Shown piece by piece: positions 22,057 through 63,100 of a stretch of DNA of 64,000 nt. Position 1 is the first letter of the stretch, and each line of letters opens with the position of its first letter. The notes under the pieces are model-generated. The model searched no databases, had not been told where the DNA came from, and saw nothing but the letters and a program-made list of their open reading frames with translations. Origin of the DNA: Lethocerus indicus (taxonomy: Eukaryota > Arthropoda > Insecta > Hemiptera > Belostomatidae). Position numbers and translations under genes: made by a program. The stretch covers positions 7,370,034 to 7,434,033 of the forward strand of contig JACDQD010000006.1 of the NCBI GenBank assembly GCA_019843655.1. Direction: 5' to 3'.

Positions 22057-25000
22057 TGAAACATAATTCAGTTGATATGTATTTTTTTGTATATAAATCT
22101 AAACATTTGCTACACCAAAGGCACACATAACAACCTTAGAACCCAAATTACATAATTAGAAAGGGATTTTGAATTCTTGCTTCATCCCAGTTGGACTACA
22201 TTTGATGATGACAAAAATATTCCCTAACATTATCTTCTTTCCCATTATCATTATTTTTCCTCCCTCCATTTCAAGTAATACAATCTTAAAGTAATTTATA
22301 TCAGTACTTTTCTAAAGCATTTGTGTATATTAAAAATTATTGCTTTATTGATTATCACAAGTCAAGATGAATTCACCAATAATTTGTATAGAAGTATAGA
22401 ATTATCAATATAGAAGTAATTTATTCCTTGATTTTTAATTCAGTTTATCTAATCATCGGTTTGTTTCAAGTAATAAAATGTATTGATTCATGTGTGTGTG
22501 TGTGTGTGTGTGTGTGTCATTCAGTCTGTATTTATGAATAAAATTATTAAATACAGAAGTCACTGATGTGATGAATACTGATGTATATTGGAGGTAATTG
22601 AAACTAGTAATTCCTTTAGCTACATATTACAAGCATTTCATATTTAATTAAACAATTTCTAATTAAACATTTTTAATGTTTCTTTGTTTAAAACTGGAAT
22701 TAAATTTTTATTAATGGATCCCATAGAACTGTAGTCTTTTCATAAAATATGGAGTTTAAAAAACATGTCTAGTTTTGATTTGGTTTAAATTATTAACATT
22801 AACAGTTAAATATGTTACATCTGATTCTGGTTATCAGTTGATTATTATATTTTAGTATTATCTAACAAAAAGTCCTTCATACAGATTTTATTTGTTACAA
22901 ATATAATAGTTTTTTTTGTAAATTCATGTTAAATAATCATTTAACAAAATAAATCAATACTAAAATGCTGGAAGTAGAGCATAATTGTGTATTTATGTGA
23001 ACATGTCAGTTTGACATATTCATAAAGTGTGTTGAATTGCATTCAATCTTCTGATTTGAATTATATTTTCTATTCAAAAACTCTTACCGGTATTTATATA
23101 TTGAACAAATGTGACTGTAGAACCCTCCAGGGTTTCTGTAGAAAGATTCAATATATTCCTATAAAATTTTATGTATTTTCCCATACAATAAAAATGTTAC
23201 ATTTTAATCACAAGCATTTATGGCTGTATTATTTTCTTATTTTTTTAAATACTTTCACATCTAGTGAAGAGTCGTAACAAAGAAAGAACAAATCACTACT
23301 GATTCAGGTTGTACTCAGTTATTGATTAGTAGCTAATATTATCTCATAATACGCAATAATTGTTTTTATTGTTGGAATAAATCTTGAACATATAAAATCC
23401 TTCTTGATTATTTAAGTATTTTATTTATTAAATGTAGCACTTTTTTTGTATTAAATACTTAGTCTCAAAAAACAGAAACCAAGTTGGTTTGAGTGGTTAC
23501 TGCATGATGGCTTCCCAACTGTATTTTGAGTCACAGTAAAATATACCTCAGGGCATAATCAATAATTCAATTCATTACATTTGATAGTTTAAAGATACAA
23601 TTTATTGAATACATTATGTTACTATAAATAAGCAATTGCAGTGTTTATCTTAAAGACCAAAAATTGATCTTCTATTTCACATATAAAGAATTTTCTGTCG
23701 AATTAATTCGCTTAAAAATATTGTTTTTCATTAGAAACAAAGGCGTTCATAAACCGGAAATGATTTTAAGTCTATTCACTTGGAAAATTTGAAACTACAA
23801 ACTGTTTGATATAATTTTATACTAAAATAATATTGCATGGTTTTTTAACTATTTTTTTAAAATCAGCTTATAAATTATTTTTTTTAATGAATTAAACAGA
23901 ACTGTTTCATTTTTTGCCAAGTTAGAAAAGAAAAAGATTGTAATATTATATTTTAAGTTACCAGAATGTAAGGGAAATTTAATGTTGTGGTTGGCGAAAG
24001 TGGATTGGTGGGTACCCTATGGACATCCCTCTAAATTATCCATTACACTTCAGATCGCTTTGTTTTTTGAGTGTCTCTTGAGATTACCGCCTTTTTTTAG
24101 TTTCATCCCCCGTCAGATCAGGTATGAAAAACTATTTTAACTTTTACAAAATCTGAGTATTTGTAACAATACTTATTTATTAGTTCATTTATTACTTTTT
24201 TGACAGTAGTATTCATTCTTATCTTATCTTAACACCTTTTTGCCATATATACGTATAGTAGTGACAATGACATATAATGATAATTAAATAACTCAAAAGA
24301 CTTAACGACATTATATAAATTGAATTTGTGTATATTTGATATTGATATATGTTTCTATTAGTATAGATGTTCGAAGCCGGCATTTTTGTAAAGGAAGTAT
24401 ATATCTGACGTTTTTTGACCATAAGTATTTGTGTTTTGGAATAAACTAATCTGGATTTCTGAATTCCTGATTTCTGATTATTCTTCAGAATCAATCCAAA
24501 CAAATATATTATTTATTAACATTACCGTTTCCTAACATTTACCTGTTACAATGCCTTTTAAATAAGTTCAGTATTAGGTTGATTTGTAGTACATAAGTTT
24601 GATGGCCTGCAAGGATTTGAAATACATGATTCTTGTGATATTCTGTTTCACAGCAGTGAGAAAATATCGCTAGAAACATGATACAGATTTTTAAAATTAT
24701 ATTTTTGAATAAAATTAATTCAGAAAACAGAGATAAAGTGTAGTGTGATGCAGATGTGGAATGCTGGAGACTAAATACTCTCTGTGCAAGGTAACTGGAA
24801 ATCATTTACTTTTTGAATTATTTTATATGCCTTATTATGATATTTATTAACCTTAAATTCATCATTCCATCTATAAAAGCATTAATAATGAATGCAAGGG
24901 TCAAAAGAATTGTCTTGAAAAGAATTCAGCAATGATGATATTTGTGATAAACTGGGCATTACCACTACATGAAAATTTTGCACAGATACTCTTCATTTTT

Positions 25001-25728
25001 TTTAATTCTGTTTACTCTAATAAGTTAATGTTATGAAACGGATATTTATATGGAGTAAATAGGCATTTGCCTGGTTCTCACAAGTTTATTCTTTGTTATT
25101 GAAGGTGAGAAAAATATGTTAAAAAAATAAAGTACGTTATATAAATTAAAACACCAAAAGTTGTTTGAAAATCAAACTATGTTAAGATTGTTATAAACAT
25201 ATGTTTTGAGTAATTAAAAATTAATATAGAGTTAATTAACACTAGTTGAAAAATGAATAGCCTTCTTTCTATTCTGTAATGGTTTTATTATTCTATGTTT
25301 ATATAAAAGTTATTAAACCAGTAAACTAGTAAGAAAGTAAACTGCTTAACTGGTTTTCATATGTAATGTATCAGGATTCAATACATATTCAAGGTAAACA
25401 TTTCACTGTTCCTTATCTGCAAGCACTCCTGCTGTAATATAAACACATCCAGTTGGCTTGCACAAAGAGCCATTGTATTCTGTCTTCAGCATCCCACATC
25501 TGCATCATATTAATTCAGTAATAATTCTGATCAATATAAATTACTGCATATATTTTACAATTTGAAAATATATGGATATACTATTATTGCGCTGTCATTT
25601 TATTCTAGTTGGCTGCGTTTTATGATTTGTAGGCTAGGCATACATTGAATGATAGTACAGCCTCTACAAATGTGTTTTTCACAAGTCATATAGTTCTAGG
25701 TATTTCATTAAGGTAATTTATGTTCATA
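22057..25728. other. Intergenic, AT-rich, no gene seen
   Basis: Probably holds the 3' UTR of the zinc-finger gene, with a (GT)n tract at 22492-22517. Strongly CpG-depleted: none in 22081-22380. Short ORFs at 23029, 24219 and 24539 have no recognisable features. Confidence 0.5.
22492..22517. repeat. (GT)n microsatellite
   Basis: About 26 bases of TG/GT dinucleotide repeat downstream of the zinc-finger gene. Confidence 0.95.
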
Positions 25729-25930
25729 CTTTTATGTGATCATCAAATTTATGGTAAATAGAATGAAAGATGTTTTACATCAAAGTTCAAACTACAAAGG
25801 AATTTTGCTGTAGCGAACAATCATGTACTTTCTGAAGGATTAGATTTAGCAAACTACTTTTTAGTAAACTCTCTAATCCATCACTGCCCTAAAGTAGTGA
25901 TCGACGAATTTTGTCATCACACTTCCTTAG

Positions 25931-25956
25931 CTGAAGAGGCGAATTGAAGCCGAAAC
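25931..25956 (+). ncRNA. Hammerhead-ribozyme-like core in satellite unit 1
   Basis: CTGAAGA fits the CUGANGA box. A stem II of GGC and GCC around GAATTGAA follows, then GAAAC. A possible short stem III (ACA with TGT) would place a GTA-type cleavage triplet (UH rule satisfied) at about 25966-25969. I cannot find pairing for stem I, so catalysis is doubtful. The same core recurs unchanged at 26446-26471 and 26929-26954. Confidence 0.35.
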
Positions 25957-26445
25957 AGACCAAACTTGTAAATTAACAAATTATTTTTGCGAAACCTGGA
26001 CGGGAGCAAGCCATCAGGCAAACCGGTGCCTAGAGGTAACGGATTCAGCGAATTTTGCTGTTGACCAATCCTTGGCACTTTGGGCGTCAAAGGCAATGTT
26101 TTCCTTTTTCTTTAATCGCAAACTGGGATTTATGTTTTGATTGTGACTCATTTCGGTGGTTTTGTTTTCGAACTTTTCGGTTCTCATCAGCAGAGCGAAG
26201 TAGCTCTGGAACTTGTGAAATTTTGTCCTAAACTGGACGGTACTTGAAAGATGTCTTACATCAAAGTTCAAACTACAAAGCGAATTTTGGAGGAAGGAAC
26301 AATCATGTACTTTCTGAAGGATAAGATTTGAACAATCATGTACTTTCTGAAGGATAAGATTTAGCAAACTACTTTTTAGTATACTCTCTAATCCATCACT
26401 GTCGTAAGGTAGTGATCGACGAATTTTGTCATCACACTTCCTTAG

Positions 26446-26471
26446 CTGAAGAGGCGAATTGAAGCCGAAAC
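26446..26471 (+). ncRNA. Hammerhead-ribozyme-like core in satellite unit 2
   Basis: Second copy, with identical CTGAAGA box, GGC/GCC stem II and GAAAC. The preservation of these bases between units that differ elsewhere is suggestive, but the copies may simply be young. Confidence 0.35.
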
Positions 26472-26928
26472 AGACCAAACTTGTAAATTAACAAATTATT
26501 TTTGCGAAACCTGGACGGGAGCAAGCCATCAGGCAAACAGGTGCTTTAAGGTAACGGATTCAGCGAATTTTGCTGTTGACCGATCCTCGGGACTTTGGGC
26601 GCCGAAGGCAATGTTTTCCTTTGTCTTTGATCGCAAACTGGGATTTATCTTTCGATTCTGACCCATTTCGGTGTGTATCGTTTTCGAACTATTCGGTTCT
26701 CATCAGCAGAGCGAAGTAGCTCTGGAACTTGTGAAATTTTGTCCTAAACTGGACGGTGCTTGAAAGATGTTTTACATCAAAGTTCAAACTACAAAGCGAA
26801 TTTTGCCGTAGCGAACAATCATGTACTTTCTGAAGGATAAGATTTAGCAACCTACTTTTTAGTGATTTGTGTAATCCATCACTGTCGTAAGGTAGTGATC
26901 GACAAATTTTGTCATCACACTTCCTTAG

Positions 26929-26954
26929 CTGAAGAGGCGAATTGAAGCCGAAAC
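26929..26954 (+). ncRNA. Hammerhead-ribozyme-like core in satellite unit 3
   Basis: Third copy with the same box, stem II and GAAAC. The fourth, partial unit stops just before this position, so it lacks the core. Confidence 0.35.
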
Positions 26955-27442
26955 AGACCAAACTTGTAAATTAACGAATTATTTTTGCGAAACCTGGACG
27001 GGAGCAAGCCATCAGGCAAACTGGTGCTTTAAGGTAACGGATTCAGCGAATTTTACTGTTGATCGATCCTTGGGACTTTGGGCGCCAAAGGCAATGTTTT
27101 CCTTTGTCTTTGATCGCAAACTGGGATTTATGTTTTGATTCTGACCCATTTCGGTGTGTATCGTTTTCGAACTATTCGGTTCTCATCAGCAGAGTGAAGT
27201 AGCTCTGGAACTTGTGAAATTTTGTCCTAAACTGGACGGTACTTGAAAGATGTCTTACATCAAAGTTCAAACTGCAAAGCGAATTTTGCGGTAGGGAACA
27301 ATCATACTTTCTGAAGGATAAGATTTAGCAAACTACTTTTTAGTAAACTCTCTAATCCATCACTGTCGTAAGGTAGTGATCGACGAATTTTGCCATCACA
27401 CTTCCTTTTATGTGATCATCAAATTTATGGTAAATAGAATGA

Positions 27443-28102
27443 CTACATCAAAGAATATTTCATCATTCCACAATTATAGTTATGGATGTATATACACTGG
27501 CCAGAACTCAATATACATTATATACATGTTTTGTACGTTCTTACTTTTTTGAGCTATACTGCATCCAGTACAGTCCATACAATAGGTAAATATTAAGTAA
27601 GAGGGTTGAAGTTGGGTTACTGCATATTCACAGCGTGACCTAGCATGTTGAAAAATAAGAGCTTTGTTCCAAAAGTGGTTTGTTTTATCAAAAATAGGCT
27701 AATTATATACAAATAATTGAGTTGACTTTCTGATTTTGGGACAATGGAACACAGGAGAGTCAAAAATTATTCCAATGTTTGAATTTCATCCCTCTCTGTT
27801 ACTCAATAATTTTTTGCTCTGTATTTTTATACAGAGCATTTTGCTGTGCAAATGTGCCAGTGATCAATATGCATTTGTGATTGGAGTGAGTACTTATTTC
27901 TCCTGTGACTTTTCTCTACTTATGACTAACTTATGAACTGACATCCATGATAGGCTCTCCTGGGCGTATTTAAACCGCCAACCTCTGGGTCCACAGGACC
28001 ATGCTCAATCCCCGAGACACCGAGTCCCCTTGTTATGCAATATATATTTGGAACTTGGTCCTTTACTAAGTTATTACTTTCGATATTTTTGTAGAGGGTA
28101 AG
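27443..28102. other. Upstream region and 5' UTR of the Piwi gene
   Basis: No ORF of note. An acceptor-like TTTTTGTAG|AGGGTAAG directly precedes the ATG at 28103, so the 5' UTR is probably spliced from an exon further upstream. The CpG level rises towards 28 kb, as expected near a promoter in otherwise CpG-poor DNA. Confidence 0.45.
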
Positions 28103-36279
<8,177 letters not shown>

Positions 36280-37022
36280 GACAAAATATCATGTTCTGTT
36301 GTGCTGTGAAGATGTTACTACTTAATGTATTCCATTACACTATTCCATTTACAATATTTAAGATGGGGATTAAGACCCTGTTATAACTATTGTAGTGATG
36401 GATGTCTTAGATATGTAGGACAACTGTTCCAAATGTGGTAGAATATCAGTTTTATTTTTGGAAGTATATTATTTAAAATTATATTGTATATATGTTATAT
36501 TTAACATGAGATCTGTTTGATTTGTATATTTTTTATAAACCTAGCTTTAGTCATTGTTTTGTTATACTTAGTTACTAAGTTAAAATAATTAGTAAAGATT
36601 GGAGGGAACCAAATTTAATCTCACTTAAGAAAGATGTTTTTATGTTTAATAAATTGTGAATCAACATTAATGCATTTCAGTTATTTTTTACTATATTTTT
36701 TATAGTATGTTGTATTAATTATTAATATTTACATATAGGATCCAATGATTCAGTAAACTGAAGGTTTCAGTTTTTTTTTTATTTTTATATGTGCAATATC
36801 CATATATTTCAGAAATATGTCTATACACTACATATATTGAAAACTATAATCATTGTGTATTACACCTGAAGGTAAATAAATGCAATCTTGAACAAATTCT
36901 TTTTAACCCAAGTAAGAAATCCCCTTTCATTCCAAATCAAATACTGTTAGTACAATAATGTTATAAAAATCCTAGTAAAATACAAAATATGTGTACAATT
37001 ATATTTTTTGGCTATACTAATA
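36280..37022. other. Convergent 3' UTRs of Piwi and MELK
   Basis: A plus-strand AATAAA at 36648-36653 is a likely Piwi polyadenylation signal. A minus-strand AATAAA (36783-36778) could serve MELK. The two stop codons are 743 bases apart and the candidate poly(A) signals about 125 bases apart, so modest read-through of either gene would create overlapping sense-antisense transcripts. No gene lies in the gap. Confidence 0.5.
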
Positions 37023-58665
<21,643 letters not shown>

Positions 58666-60156
58666 GATATCCCGAATCCCAGAACATTATAGCGGCTTGC
58701 CAGATGTTGTAAGTGAAAACAAACACACGACTTTGGAACACAGGGAGCGTTTCGCGGACATCGGGCTCGGCACTAAACAACAAAAAAAAACGCACAAATG
58801 CGGAGAAAAAGGCGGAAGACTGCGGCCACTTAACCACAGGATATACTTGGACAAATAAGCCTGATGTTCAGTATCCGAGGGGCAGATGACTACTGACTGA
58901 CATTATTGGCACGCCTGCTTAAGCAAGATAGAAGGGATGTGACGTCACCCTTTAACCTTTTTCGATGTGCGCTAAATTTAAAATTCAACACATTTTCACC
59001 ATTAATATTGTTTGAAAGATTTAAATTTCATCACACTAATCAATAACCTAACAATTAGATCGTGTAGCAGGCATATAATCTGGGTGTATGAACCAACTAG
59101 GATTAAAAAAGTATTCTAAAATTTTAAAGGTAGTCTACCACAATGTATATCCTAAGTATGGCCTGTTTAAATGGGGAAAAAACTCTTCTAAGTGGTTATA
59201 CGCGAACGTATCTTGCAAATTTGTTATTTTTTCCCTTTATACAGTAGTAAGATTCATATTGTCTAGAAATAACTAAAATAATTTGGCTGTTTGTAGCGAT
59301 TTTTATTTAATATTATTAAGGTTTATTTATCTAAATAAGAGTAATAATTGGTCTTATAAGAGCCACAATATTTCTGGATTATACCATTCAATAGCCCTTT
59401 TGCAAACCAAAGGTTACGTACTAGAAAATAAACCTAAAGATAAATCCATTATTTTTTAAATTAATTAATGTACTAACTATATTATTTTTAGAAGGTCTCA
59501 ATACAACCACATTAAACAAAACAGATTGGATAACCTTACAGCAATGTGATCTTTCTGTATAATTTTTAATGTTGAATTGACTGACATTTATTATAGTAGT
59601 CTAAAAAATATAATAATTATTTTCATTCAATTTTAACAAATCATAATTGATATAAATAAATAAAAATTAATTAAGTTACATAACAATATCTGTCATCAGG
59701 AGTGAGTGAAATAAAACAAGTGCAGTGATATTATTATAGTTTTATTACATTGTGTTACTAAAACGTAACACATATATTTCTATAATATTTATACAAAATA
59801 TACTTTTTAGAAACATATTCATTATTCATTTAGTATATAACTGCATAGTGTGATACAATTTACAATTACTGAGATCATTCTGGTTTAATGCTCTTTACAA
59901 AACTGACATGGAATTCTATCACAAAAAATATAATATTTATACTGGAAAAAATTTAATATTTTCCAATATAAAAACATTATTTACACATGTATAATTATTT
60001 TATAATATATATATTTATATACAATAGTGAAAAGATACAGCTTGCCATATTCAACACTTTTATAAACCAATATATAATTGAAGTACTTCTTCATATTATG
60101 TATATAAAAAATATTTACCAATTTTATTTCATAGAGTGTTTATAATTAAAAATTCC
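58666..60156. other. EFA6 promoter/5' UTR and 3' region of the terminal gene
   Basis: 58666-58960 is rich in CpG compared with the surrounding DNA, contains TGACGTCA (a CRE-type palindrome) at about 58940, and is the likely EFA6 promoter and 5' UTR. From 58960 to 60156 the DNA is AT-rich without ORFs. A minus-strand AATAAA lies about 30 bases below the stop codon at 60157, with others further down, so this is largely the 3' UTR of the gene at 60157-64000. Confidence 0.5.
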
Positions 60157-63100
60157 TTAAGTTTTAGGCTTAAATCTAGACATGTAAAAGTCACAGTCGG
60201 TACAATATACAGCAGGGGCAATTATTTGTTTTTTTCTACATAAATTGCACAGAGAGCATTTTGAACTTGCTACTGAATTTGACAGTATTTTTGTATTTTC
60301 CGTTTGCCTTGGTGGAGGTGGATGCTGATAAGGTGAATATTTTGTTACTGGTGCCTGATTAAGATGATTTGTTTGTGAATTTTGAATTTGTGAAAATCCA
60401 TTCTGAAATTGAGAGTTTGATTGCTGATAGCTGCTGCTCAATGTTGGACTCAAGGGGCCTGATGAGTACTGAGAACTATTGGTATAAGACAGTTGCTCAT
60501 TTGACAAAGGATTTGGGACACGTTGATAAATTTCAGATCTGGGAGAAATCATGTCCTTTTTTGTTATAGACTGCTGGTTAAATTCTTTTTGTGGAACATC
60601 CTGTTGATATACAGTTTGTGGACGAGATTTTAGAGATGAAATTCTTTGGTCATTTGGTCCAGTTGTCAAGATTCTCATCTTTTGGGGTAACGGTAAATAA
60701 CATGATTGATTTGTTTGTACATTGCTGGGTTGAACATTTTGTAGGACAGAAGATTGTGCTAAAGGTTGTGTCAGACCAAGCTGCATCTGAGATTTAACTG
60801 ATAAGCTGGGTGACAGAGAAGTGATCTGATTAGAAATACCTGAATGATTAAGTAATGTATGTCCATGAATAGTAGAACTTAAAGCATTATTCATATTCAT
60901 ATGGTTACTAGAGGCCTGATGTTGAATATTAGGGGATAATTGAAAAGAACTATTTACTTGATTTGCTGTTTGACTGGACTCATGATTAAAAGGTGACATA
61001 TTATTTTGTTGACCAGAAATTTGGTGTAATTGACTTGATGTTTGAGGATGAACAAAATTGGAGTTATGCTGCATACCATTCATAGCAGTAGATGCCTCTG
61101 GCATTTGATAATATCCTGATGGCAATTGTGATGTTTGCTTGGAGTTGAAAATATGGGCTTGATTTATCTGGGTACTATGTACGGGGCTGTGTAACTGTTG
61201 GCGAAGAACAGTAGGTGAAGGAGCATTCCTCTGATGTGACCCAATCACTGGAGAATTAGAAATCTGTTGATTGCCTAAATTCATATTTGGTAATTGAGAA
61301 TTCATTGATCTTTCAGACTGGTATGTAATCTGGCCTTGATTTAAATACTGTTGATATGAGATATTCGACACTGGCAATCCATTTGTATGTTGTCCATTTA
61401 CTGAAGAGGACTGACTTTGTTGGTATGGTGGATGTTGTAAAGTAGTGGACTGTGTCACATTCTGGGAAGCATGATGAGAGGGTGTTTGATTCTGAGAAGT
61501 AATTATTTGTGGCTTATTAGGCAGAAGGGTTAAATTAGAACTATGATTTGTATGAACAGTATTCTGGGCATGAAGTATATGACTATTTAGTTGATGTTGC
61601 AATGAAGAAGCTTGATGATTTTGGCTTGTATTCATTGCCAATAAATTATGGTTTAGAGATGGATTTTGACTATTCAATGAACTATTTAACTGCCCAAAAT
61701 TTTGATTATTAAAATGTTGAGTAGCTGTTTCATAATTCAATGAATGGTTTCCTAGAAACTGTAAGTTTTGACTATTTGTCAAGAAATGTCTTTCTGAATG
61801 AATGCTATTCTGAGGCACACCAGTAAAATCATCGCCTGTCTGAATACCCATAATATTTCCTTGCATGTTACCTTTCCTAATATTTAATTCATAAGCTTGG
61901 CGTGATTGTCTTTGAGATGCTGGTATCTGGTGATTAAACCCATGATTAGTGATAGTAGGTGATGGTAAGTTCCTTGACATAAGTATCTGCTGTTCTGCTG
62001 GCTCATACTGTATTGAACTTAATGGATTATGTAAGTTGGGCATTGGCTCCACATTTCCAGATGATTCAGGTACTCCTTGAGGACAGTTCTGGGACACTGG
62101 ATAAAGTCCTTGTGTTTGTGATGAGTACTGCATTGTATTTTGAGATAACTGTGGATACTGCTGTAAACGAGTTGGCTGCCGATTAAGAACAGGGGATGGT
62201 TGTACCCTTTGCTGAACTGATCTAGAATGAAGTTCAATTGGCGGATCTATCATTAGTTTTTCAGTCTGTAATGAAGGGCTAGGTGATGGAGATATATCAC
62301 AAGTATTTTGCAGATCTTTTAAGTCTCCTTGCACATTCTCGTGTAACTCAACCCTTTTAGTACATGGTCCATAACTACCAGAATCATTTCTTTTCAGAGG
62401 CACAACTGACTGAACAGTTATTTCCCTTGATTCTTGGTGAGGGTTATCTCTATGTAATACAGACCTTAATACTCGTTCTAAAATAGGATTTGGTATGTAA
62501 CTATTCACTTTATCTTCTTCTGCAGTAGCTACAAGAACTACTTGTTCACAAAATGTTACATTCTTCTTTTTGCTTGATTTCTTCCTTCCATCTTCTAACC
62601 TGGATAAACCATTACACAATGAACTTTTAATTTCATTTTCAATTGCTCTATTATCAGCAGTTTCAATTTCGCTCTTACTTTCAATCTGTGACATTGTGTT
62701 GGTGAAATTCATATCAGACTTTATAATGTTGCTTGTTACATTGTTGGCACTTAAACTCTTTTCAAACTGTATGTCCTGCACCTTTATTGATTTTTCAGGA
62801 GATTTTATACGAATACTTTCAAATCTAGATTTTAAATCTTTCACTGATGATTTCTGATCATCTTGAGAATCTTTTGTATCTGTCTTTATACCATCAATAG
62901 AGCTCACAAAACCAGAAACTCTCTCCAAAAATTTTGTTGGAGCTGGTAGCTGTTTTTCTAGTTCTATTGTCATACGACCTTTCAAAGCTGCCTGCTTTGC
63001 TTGTAATTCTTTTAACCATGTTTCACCTATACTAGCTTTTCCATTATCAGTAGTATCAACATCCTTTGGTGACGACTCAACTAATATTTGTTTTCTTTTC

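Larger units (their letters stand above)
25729..27442. repeat. About 482-bp satellite array, 3.4 copies, bounded by a 38-bp direct repeat
   Basis: A unit recognised by CAAAGTTCAAACT recurs at 25781, 26262, 26778 and 27261 (spacings 481, 516, 483). The 516-bp unit contains an extra internal duplication of about 33 bp (around 26298-26360). Each unit carries a hairpin made from ATCACT and AGTGAT, the string GAAGCCGAAACAGACC, and AACGGATTCAGCGAATTTT. The array is enclosed by an exact 38-bp direct repeat at 25729-25766 and 27405-27442 (beginning CTTTTATGTGATCATC). That is far longer than a usual target-site duplication. Minus-strand ORFs inside the units, up to 154 codons, repeat with the array and look incidental. 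Confidence 0.92.

Noticed and set aside
26014..26961. Minus-strand ORFs of 154 and 90 codons in the satellite
   Set aside because: They repeat with the array units, have no recognisable domain, and differ between units by frame-changing events.
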